Made by a program: the position numbers and the translations under genes. From JAGLYZ01 sp049642725 (GTDB taxonomy: Bacteria > Patescibacteriota > Minisyncoccia > Minisyncoccales > JAGMDC01), in assembly GCA_049642725.1 (NCBI GenBank), contig JBARPC010000015.1, forward strand, positions 1 to 34,040: DNA of 34,040 nt, read 5' to 3'. The notes under the pieces are model-generated. The model searched no databases and had not been told where the DNA came from. It saw nothing but the letters and a program-made list of their open reading frames with translations. Positions 22,783-28,257 of the stretch are shown piece after piece. Numbering within the stretch: position 1 is the stretch's first letter; the number at the start of each line of letters is the position of its first letter.

Positions 22783-23166
22783 CTATAAAATTCTCAATTT
22801 TTGTTTAACTTTTTTTACTACATCTTCAATCTTCCAGTCAGTTTTAAGTAAAAAATCATAAACTTTATTTTCTAAGGCAACAGCTGTAATTTCAATATCA
22901 TTTAAATCTGTCCAAATAATCACTGGAACACCTTCGCCCCAATCATCTATTCGCAACTTCTTAAGTATAGCAATTCCATCCATTTTCGGCAGTACGATGT
23001 CAAGTAACACTAAATCAGGATGCTCTTTCAAAGCAAGTTTTAATCCTTCCTTGCCATTTTCTGCCTTTATCACATAAAATCCTTCTCGGCTAAATTTATT
23101 AACCAACGACATCAGTGTAGATAATTTTCCTTCAATAATAAGAATTTTTTTATTTAGTTTAGTCAT
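22783..23166 (-). CDS. Single-domain receiver protein with a degenerate acidic pocket
   Basis: 127 aa, CheY-like alone. The phosphoacceptor Asp is in LVLLDIVLPKMDG, the Thr in IIWTDLND and the Lys in FLLKTDW. However, the usual acidic pair after beta-1 (xxEDD) reads IIEGKLS, so one of the two Mg2+-binding acids is missing. Phosphorylation may be weakened or absent. No output domain, so it would act by protein contact. Its ATG overlaps the stop of the preceding half-receiver gene by 8 nt (coupled). Last gene of the riboswitch-controlled operon. Confidence 0.85.
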   Translation of the reverse strand: MTKLNKKILIIEGKLSTLMSLVNKFSREGFYVIKAENGKEGLKLALKEHPDLVLLDIVLPKMDGIAILKKLRIDDWGEGVPVIIWTDLNDIEITAVALENKVYDFLLKTDWKIEDVVKKVKQKLRIL

Positions 23167-23410
23167 ATTTATATTGACTAAATTTATTGTTTTTACTCAA
23201 AAAAATAACAACAATTTTCCTGCGATCGTCTATCTCAAAATCTAAATAAGAAAGAGCTTGTTCAAACGAATGAACTGTCCATACATTAAAACCATTTTCT
23301 TCAAGTCTTCTTTTGACCCTTTTAATTAAAGATTCATTATCTTCTATAATTAAAGCTATTTTGTTTTCTTGCTGTAATTTTCGTTGAAGTTTTCTTGGCT
23401 TTTTTTTCAT
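23159..23410 (-). CDS. Half-length receiver-like protein
   Basis: 83 aa. After a basic N-terminal stretch (KKKPRKLQRKLQQ) the sequence IALIIEDNESLIKRVKRRLE, ENGFNVWTVHSFEQALSYL follows a receiver domain through alpha-2. It then reads RRKIVVIFLSKNNKF and stops where the phosphoacceptor Asp and the rest of the fold should be. The acidic pair (ED) is kept, the Asp is absent. The next gene begins with its own complete beta-1, so this is not one receiver split by a frameshift. Either a decayed receiver or a small regulatory partner. The coupled overlap with the next gene argues that the frame is still translated. Confidence 0.6.
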   Translation of the reverse strand: MKKKPRKLQRKLQQENKIALIIEDNESLIKRVKRRLEENGFNVWTVHSFEQALSYLDFEIDDRRKIVVIFLSKNNKFSQYKYD

Positions 23411-23431
23411 AATTTTATTATGTAGAATAAT

Positions 23432-23797
23432 TTATTTAAGATAACTTTTTATCTTATGGACGATTTCTTTTGGTGTATAGTTGGACTTAACTAAATAATC
23501 TCTAATTCCTAATTTAAGCGCCTGTTTCTTTATTCTCGAGCCATCATAATTTGAAAAAACAACAACTAAAAGCGAAGCGGTTTTTGAATTTTTTCTTAGT
23601 TGCTTAAGAAAAAAAATTCCATCTTCTTCTGGAAAAAGAATATCAAGTAAAATTAAGTCCGGTTTTTCCTTTTTGGCTAATTCCAAGCCCTTTTTTACAT
23701 TTAAACTTAAAATTATTTCAAACCCGGCTTGAGAAAACTTTTCTTTATAAATTTCTGCTAAAAATTTTTCATCCTCAATCAAAAGTATTTTCTTCAT
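23432..23797 (-). CDS. Single-domain response regulator receiver protein
   Basis: 121 aa, CheY-like, complete. The acidic pair is in LLIEDEKFLAEI, the phosphoacceptor Asp in LILLDILFPEEDG, the Ser/Thr position in VVFSNYDG and the Lys in YLVKSNYTPKEIVHKI. It should accept phosphate from a histidine kinase or small phosphodonor, but no kinase gene is in the window. It starts 31 nt after the Gre-like gene and precedes two more receiver genes. Confidence 0.9.
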   Translation of the reverse strand: MKKILLIEDEKFLAEIYKEKFSQAGFEIILSLNVKKGLELAKKEKPDLILLDILFPEEDGIFFLKQLRKNSKTASLLVVVFSNYDGSRIKKQALKLGIRDYLVKSNYTPKEIVHKIKSYLK

Positions 23798-23828
23798 AAA
23801 ATCCCATGTCTCTTTTAATAATATAAAT

Positions 23829-24269
23829 TTACATAAAGTCGTATTTAATCTTCATAATCTTATAAACCGTCCTTTTTGAACAAATAACTATTATTTCATC
23901 GCCAACTTTTCTGCCCAAAAGAGCTTTTCCTACTGGTGACCGAAAAGATATCTTTCCTTCATCGGGATTGGCTTCTAATTCTCCAACAATTATAAACTCA
24001 TTATTTTGACCATCTTTTTCTTTTAAGGTCACTCCGGCTCCCAAATTTACAATATTCCGCTTTTGCTTGGAAGGTTTTTTAATTAATTCAACATTTTTCA
24101 AAATATTTTCTAATTCAATTATTTTTGTTTGCAAAAAATCCAAATTACTGGATTGCAAAAGTTGAGAGAACTCCTTTTTTGTCTCGGAAAATTCTATCTG
24201 CTTTAATTCTTCGTATTCTTTTTTGATATTTTCTAATCCTCTTTTAGTTAAGTAAAATTTTTCTTCCAT
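23829..24269 (-). CDS. Gre-family RNA polymerase-binding factor, apparently without catalytic acids
   Basis: 146 aa from the ATG at 24269. A longer TTG-started reading from 24326 would be the riboswitch terminator. The N-terminal half is the coiled coil (YLTKRGLENIKKEYEELKQI, then KIIELENILKNVELI). The C-terminal half is the FKBP-like Gre domain (VNLGAGVTLKEKDGQ, EFIIVGELEANPDEGKISF, RSPVGKALLGRKVGDEI). Canonical GreA/GreB carry GDLxENxEY at the coiled-coil tip, whose Asp and Glu drive transcript cleavage. Here the tip reads LLQSSNLDFLQTK, so both acids seem lost. It may enter the RNAP secondary channel without cleaving, as described for Gfh1-type factors. First gene of the riboswitch-controlled operon. 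Confidence 0.82.
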   Translation of the reverse strand: MEEKFYLTKRGLENIKKEYEELKQIEFSETKKEFSQLLQSSNLDFLQTKIIELENILKNVELIKKPSKQKRNIVNLGAGVTLKEKDGQNNEFIIVGELEANPDEGKISFRSPVGKALLGRKVGDEIIVICSKRTVYKIMKIKYDFM

Positions 24270-24270
24270 T

Positions 24271-24402
24271 AAAAAAATAAAAAAAACCGGGTTGCTGATA
24301 AAACTTTTACGAAGTTTTTTCGGCAACCCGGCTGACTTAAAAATTTATTTTGAGCCCCGTGGCTTTCCGTCCTTCGATCACTCGAAGTATGGCTTTAATT
24401 TT
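24271..24402 (-). promoter_or_regulatory. c-di-GMP-I (GEMM-I) type riboswitch with intrinsic terminator
   Basis: Minus-strand reading. Aptamer 24402-24317: a hairpin CTTCGA-GTGA-TCGAAG (24387-24372) with a GNRA-type tetraloop, then GACGGAAAGCCACGGGGCT (24371-24353), an A/T-rich stem closed by GGCT/AGCC, and AGCCGGGTTGCCGAA (24333-24319). These blocks match GEMM-I (consensus GACGCAAAGCCACGGG and AGCCGGGTTGCCGA, from memory). Expression platform: CCGGGTTGC (24331-24323) pairs perfectly with GCAACCCGG (24295-24287) around an AAAACTT/AAGTTTT inner stem, followed by eight T's. The terminator's left arm is part of the aptamer's last conserved block, so ligand binding should block termination (an ON switch). 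The Gre-like ATG lies 17 nt after the stem. Confidence 0.85.
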
Positions 24403-24423
24403 TATTATTCTATTTATTGTTTT

Positions 24424-24451
24424 ATAATAACTGTTCTAAAAACCGTGTCAA
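24424..24451 (-). promoter_or_regulatory. Promoter of the riboswitch-gre-receiver operon
   Basis: TTGACA (24451-24446), 16 nt, TATTAT (24429-24424). Predicted start near 24417 places the whole aptamer in the leader. It lies between the stop of the GGDEF/HD-GYP gene and the aptamer, so the operon has its own promoter. Confidence 0.72.
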
Positions 24452-24467
24452 GTGGAAAACAATTATT

Positions 24468-26324
24468 TCAAGAAATAGCTTTTTCACCTAATTTATCTAT
24501 TATTTTAATAAAAAGTCGAGTTAGATCAGGATCAAATTGGCTGCCAGCTTGCTTTTCTATTTCCTTTAGAGCTTCTTGTGAACTAATTCTTTTCTTATAG
24601 GGCCTTTTGCTATAAACCATCACATCGTAAGCGTCAACAATAGCAATTATCCTGGAAATAAGCGGAATTTCTTCTCCTTTTAATCCGTAAGGATAGCCTT
24701 TTCCATTCCACCACTCGTGGTGAGCTAAAACGGCTTCGGCAACAGGCATCAGTTCAGGTAATGATTTAATGACACGATAACCTATTTTAGAATGTTTTTT
24801 TATCTCTTCCCACTCTTTTGGAGTTAAGGGTTCTGATTTTGTAAGTATATCTGTTGATATAGCCACTTTACCAATATCGTGCAAAACAGCTAAAAGTTCT
24901 AATAAATCCATTTCGCTGTTTGATAAACCAAGGCAGTAACCCATCCGCACCGCCAATCTCCGCAAACGTTGAGCGTGCTCCCGGCTTTCATAGCTTTTTT
25001 TAGCCAACGTTTTTTGTAAAGATGAAAATATTACACTACGGATTTTTTTCTCATTAAATATTTTATTCGTATACATTATATCTTCAGCTTTTGCGAGCAC
25101 TTCCCGCAGATTCTGCTTCGGTTTCATTCTACTGGCTATCCCTAATGTAATACTGGCTGATATTGGATATTGAACAGACTTGAAACAAACATCCTGAATT
25201 CGGCTACAAAGCCTTTTGGCTGTTTTCTCGCTAGTTTTAGGTAAAAGGACAACAAACTCATCTCCTCCCCACCGAGAGATTATATCTTTTTTTCGACAAG
25301 CTTTTTTTAGCGCTTGGGCTATGTTCTGCAACAGCTTATCGCCTTGCGAATGACCAAAGCCGTCATTAACGAGTTTTAAACCATTGACATCTCCTATAAC
25401 AATACTTATCGGTAATTGTCTTTTAGTGTTTAACCGTTTCATTTCTTTCTCAAAAAAGGAGCGGTTATACAAACCAGTTAACTCATCGTGCTGATTTCGA
25501 TATACAATCTCTTCCTCTATCTTCTTACGCTTGGTGATGTCACGAATTACACCTGCTATTCCTATAATTTTTCCTTCTGTATTCACAACTCTTTGCTTAA
25601 CAACATGAAAACATTTTTCACCAAGAAACTCTTCCCTAGAGACAAAACCAGATTTTAAGGTCTCTATATCACTTTTTCTACAATGCTTAGCAACTATTTT
25701 TGACATAAAATCAAAATCCGTCTTATTGATTATATCTTTTACTTTTATATCGAAAAGTTTTTCATGTCTTTTATTGGCAATTAAATACCTAAATTTTTCA
25801 TCCTTAAGAAAAATAATGTCAGTTGAGGAATTGATAAGCAGGTCAATTTTCTTTTGATAGTTTTTAATTTCTTCGTCTGCTTTCTTGCCCTCGGTGATAT
25901 CTCTATGAACTGCCATTTGGGCAATAATATTTCCGTTGACATCTGCTACCCTTGACGAGGAAATCATTATCGGAAAGAGCGTACCATCTTTTCTCTTGGC
26001 GACCAACTCTCCTATCCAGCCGCCTTCCATTGTAGTTTTAAGCGCCTTTTTCAACTTCTGTATCTGATCTTTGGCGTAGATGAAAGCAATTTCTTTCCCT
26101 ATTAACTCTTTTTTTCTATAGCCAAACATTTTAATAAATGCTTTATTCATATAGGTAATCTTACCATTAAGACTGCCCATAGCCACGCCGTCAACCGAAT
26201 TCTCAATAGAGTGCGAAAATAGTTTCAGCTCCTTCTCTATTTTCTCACACTTGGCAATTTTTCGCCTCAATTCTATATTTTCTCTGAATAATCTATCTTT
26301 TTGTTTTGAATTAATTATACTCAT
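24468..26324 (-). CDS. PAS-PAS-GGDEF-HD-GYP protein (bifunctional c-di-GMP enzyme candidate)
   Basis: 618 aa, no membrane helix. A short N-terminal coiled coil (~8-35) precedes two PAS domains (~37-145, ~158-265, each ending in the RDIT motif). The GGDEF domain (~275-430) starts HDELTGLYNR and has an intact active site, WGGDEF (352-357). An RKKD product-inhibition site lies exactly five residues upstream (344-347). The HD-GYP domain (~437-612) has SREHAQR, HDIGK (482-486), HSKIGY (from 511), HHEWWNGKGYPYGL (535-548) and VDAYDVM (563-569), so its metal ligands and GYP motif look complete. It could both make and degrade c-di-GMP under PAS control. It lies directly upstream of the c-di-GMP-type riboswitch. 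Confidence 0.94.
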   Translation of the reverse strand: MSIINSKQKDRLFRENIELRRKIAKCEKIEKELKLFSHSIENSVDGVAMGSLNGKITYMNKAFIKMFGYRKKELIGKEIAFIYAKDQIQKLKKALKTTMEGGWIGELVAKRKDGTLFPIMISSSRVADVNGNIIAQMAVHRDITEGKKADEEIKNYQKKIDLLINSSTDIIFLKDEKFRYLIANKRHEKLFDIKVKDIINKTDFDFMSKIVAKHCRKSDIETLKSGFVSREEFLGEKCFHVVKQRVVNTEGKIIGIAGVIRDITKRKKIEEEIVYRNQHDELTGLYNRSFFEKEMKRLNTKRQLPISIVIGDVNGLKLVNDGFGHSQGDKLLQNIAQALKKACRKKDIISRWGGDEFVVLLPKTSEKTAKRLCSRIQDVCFKSVQYPISASITLGIASRMKPKQNLREVLAKAEDIMYTNKIFNEKKIRSVIFSSLQKTLAKKSYESREHAQRLRRLAVRMGYCLGLSNSEMDLLELLAVLHDIGKVAISTDILTKSEPLTPKEWEEIKKHSKIGYRVIKSLPELMPVAEAVLAHHEWWNGKGYPYGLKGEEIPLISRIIAIVDAYDVMVYSKRPYKKRISSQEALKEIEKQAGSQFDPDLTRLFIKIIDKLGEKAIS

Positions 26325-26357
26325 ATAAATTGGTGAATTAATATATTAATATATTTC

Positions 26358-26366
26358 ATTCTACCA
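26358..26366 (-). promoter_or_regulatory. Extended -10 promoter of the GGDEF/HD-GYP gene
   Basis: TTTTTT runs into TGGTAGAAT on the minus strand, identical to the boxes at 7431 and 10898. The leader is about 26 nt and lacks the AAAGGTC heptamer seen in other leaders. Confidence 0.55.
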
Positions 26367-26421
26367 AAAAACCGTCCCGCACAAAAGCAAAGCTTTAGGT
26401 AAAAGGGGTCAGGTACCTTTT

Positions 26422-26958
26422 TTAACCTGCTTTCGCTTTTCTTAAGATTCTCTGAATAAAAGTTGCTTTTTTAATTGTGTATGTATCACGGTCATCTTTA
26501 TGCTCTTTTGCTAACTTTTCTTTTAATTTATTATATTCTTTAATAGCTTCTTTGTGTCTACGAAGATAATCTCTAAAAACTATGTGATTTTTCCAAAGCT
26601 TATCATTTAATTTTTCAATATGTATATAATAGATTCTATTCATCTTGCTACCTTTTGCAAAAAAGTGTCTTCCTGCTATACCTGCATCTCCTTTATACTC
26701 ATAACCTAATTTTTCAAGCGGTTTAATACATTTTCTTCCAATTCTTAAAGATTTCACACCGATAGCTATATCAATTATAGGTTTAGATTTCACTCCTGGT
26801 ATTGAGGTACTTCCAACATGTTGAATGTCCTCAATATACTTTCCAATTGAAGAACACAGCAACTTTTCTTCTTTTTTGTATAGCCTTTTCCATTCTGGCA
26901 CATAAGGAGATAATTTAACCTTTCCTCTTTGCAAACCTATAATTTTTGCTTTTCTCAT
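26422..26958 (-). CDS. GrpB/UPF0157-family nucleotidyltransferase-like protein
   Basis: 178 aa from the ATG at 26958. A TTG-started reading from 26994 would lie in the promoter and the recQ terminator. The family pattern is clear: VKLSPYVPEWKRLYKKEEKL, IQHVGSTSIPGVKSKPIIDI (the GSTS...D segment of the Pol-beta nucleotidyltransferase fold), then GIAGRHFFAKG, YIHIEKLNDKLWKNHIVFRD and a C-terminal helical segment. Members are proposed nucleotidyltransferases, or CoaE-linked, with no firm substrate. The -10 box is 7 nt from the ATG, so the mRNA is probably leaderless. Confidence 0.85.
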   Translation of the reverse strand: MRKAKIIGLQRGKVKLSPYVPEWKRLYKKEEKLLCSSIGKYIEDIQHVGSTSIPGVKSKPIIDIAIGVKSLRIGRKCIKPLEKLGYEYKGDAGIAGRHFFAKGSKMNRIYYIHIEKLNDKLWKNHIVFRDYLRRHKEAIKEYNKLKEKLAKEHKDDRDTYTIKKATFIQRILRKAKAG

Positions 26959-26965
26959 ATTCTTT

Positions 26966-26994
26966 ATCCTATCAAAAAATCGCCTTTCCGCCAA
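26966..26994 (-). promoter_or_regulatory. Promoter of the GrpB-family gene
   Basis: TTGGCG (26994-26989), 17 nt, TAGGAT (26971-26966) with a TGA extension. The -35 lies in the loop of the recQ terminator and the spacer is that terminator's right arm and T-tract. The ATG follows after 7 nt. Confidence 0.6.
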
Positions 26995-27013
26995 CTGACA
27001 GAGGCGATTTTTT
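26974..27013 (-). terminator. Intrinsic terminator of recQ
   Basis: A perfect 12-bp stem (AAAAAATCGCCT, 26974-26985, with 27002-27013), a 16-nt loop containing CCGCCAACTG, and a six-T tail on the minus strand. It lies 34 nt after the recQ stop. Confidence 0.82.
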
Positions 27014-27046
27014 AGAGCAAGCTCCCTTGCCGCCGAATAATAACAT

Positions 27047-28246
27047 TTAAGAAATGTGGTTTAAGCAAATATCACAAGCGCCGCAATTTTCTTTGGTAAA
27101 CTCTTCTCCAAAATATCTAAGCAGAAACCTCCTTCGGCAATTTTTGGATTCGCAATATTCTACAATCTGATTTATCTTTCCCTGAATATGATTCCGCTCA
27201 TCAAGGCTACTAATCTGCTCAAGAAAATATTCATGCTTCATTTTATCTCCATAAGAATAAAATAAAACGCATTCACTGGGAAGCCCGTCTCTTCCGGCCC
27301 GGCCAATCTGTTGATAATATTCTTCAATTGTCTTAGGAAATGTATAATGAACAACCAAACGGATATTCGGCTTATCAATGCCCATACCAAAGGCAATGGT
27401 CGCAACCATGATAGAGGCATTGTCTTGAATAAACATTTCCTGGTTGCGTTTTCTAGTTTCTTTATTAAGACCAGCGTGATATGGCAGGGCATTAAACCCT
27501 TCTATATTTAGATTAGTGGCAATATTTTCAGTGTCTTTTCTGGAAAAACAATAAATAATTATTGACTCATTTCTATGTCTCTCAAGGAGTTGAATAAGTT
27601 TAGAAAAAGTGCTATTGCCTCTTTTCCTGAAAACAAAAAAACTCAGATTTTCTCTGTCAAAACTGGAAACAGCTATCTTCGGCCTATCCAAAGAAAGCTG
27701 TTTTATAATATCTTTCTGCACTTCCGGCGTAGCCGTTGCCGTGAGAGCGATAATAGGAACTCCTGAAAACTGTTTTTTAATAAATTTAAGATTGCGGTAA
27801 TCCGGACGAAAATCATGGCCCCATTCAGAAATACAATGCGCCTCATCAACGGCAATAAGATCTATTTTTAAGGTTTGTAAAAAACTGCGGAAACTTTCCA
27901 ATGCCAATCGCTCCGGAGCCGCATAAAGAATTTTAATCTTTTTTTCCAATAATTGCTTTTGAATCTGGAAAATTTCTTTAGAAGAAAGCGATGAATTGAT
28001 ATACTCTGCCGCAATGCCGTTGGACTTCAAGGCGTCAACCTGGTCCTTCATTAAAGAAATAAGGGGAGAAATTACCAATGTAAATCCTTTGAATTTCAAA
28101 GCCGGGAATTGATAACAAAGAGATTTTCCTCCTCCGGTTGGCAGAATTATAAACGAATCTTTTCTCTCTAAAACATTGTTTATAATTTCTTCCTGAAAAG
28201 GCCTGAATTGCTCGTGACCAAAATATCTCTTTAATAATTTTTTCAT
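27047..28246 (-). CDS. recQ: RecQ-type ATP-dependent DNA helicase, short form
   Basis: 399 aa superfamily 2 3'-5' helicase for recombination and replication-fork repair. Motif 0 (FRPFQEEII), Walker A (PTGGGKSLC), DEAH box (VDEAHCISEWGHDFRPDY), motif III (LTATAT), motif V (VATIAFGMGIDKPNIRLV) and the arginine-finger motif (QQIGRAGRDG) are all present. The RecQ zinc-binding domain closes the protein (CRRRFLLRYFGEEF, then ENCGACDIC). The winged-helix RQC and HRDC domains are absent, whereas E. coli RecQ is ~610 aa. The gene starts 11 nt after the UPF0182 stop, so the two probably share a transcript. Confidence 0.93.
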   Translation of the reverse strand: MKKLLKRYFGHEQFRPFQEEIINNVLERKDSFIILPTGGGKSLCYQFPALKFKGFTLVISPLISLMKDQVDALKSNGIAAEYINSSLSSKEIFQIQKQLLEKKIKILYAAPERLALESFRSFLQTLKIDLIAVDEAHCISEWGHDFRPDYRNLKFIKKQFSGVPIIALTATATPEVQKDIIKQLSLDRPKIAVSSFDRENLSFFVFRKRGNSTFSKLIQLLERHRNESIIIYCFSRKDTENIATNLNIEGFNALPYHAGLNKETRKRNQEMFIQDNASIMVATIAFGMGIDKPNIRLVVHYTFPKTIEEYYQQIGRAGRDGLPSECVLFYSYGDKMKHEYFLEQISSLDERNHIQGKINQIVEYCESKNCRRRFLLRYFGEEFTKENCGACDICLNHIS

Positions 28247-28257
28247 TATATTTTATT

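Noticed and set aside
22783..23410. One receiver gene split by a frameshift
   Set aside because: The second part begins with its own complete beta-1 and alpha-1, so they are two separate units, one of them truncated.
24270..24326. Longer start (TTG) for the Gre-like protein
   Set aside because: The extra codons are the riboswitch terminator; the family match begins at MEEKFYLTKRG.
24317..24402. Simple dispersed palindrome (CTTCGA...TCGAAG) instead of an aptamer
   Set aside because: The hairpin is embedded in all the other GEMM-I blocks, in the right order, and followed by a matching terminator.
26959..26994. Longer start (TTG) for the GrpB-family protein
   Set aside because: The extra codons lie in the promoter and the recQ terminator.
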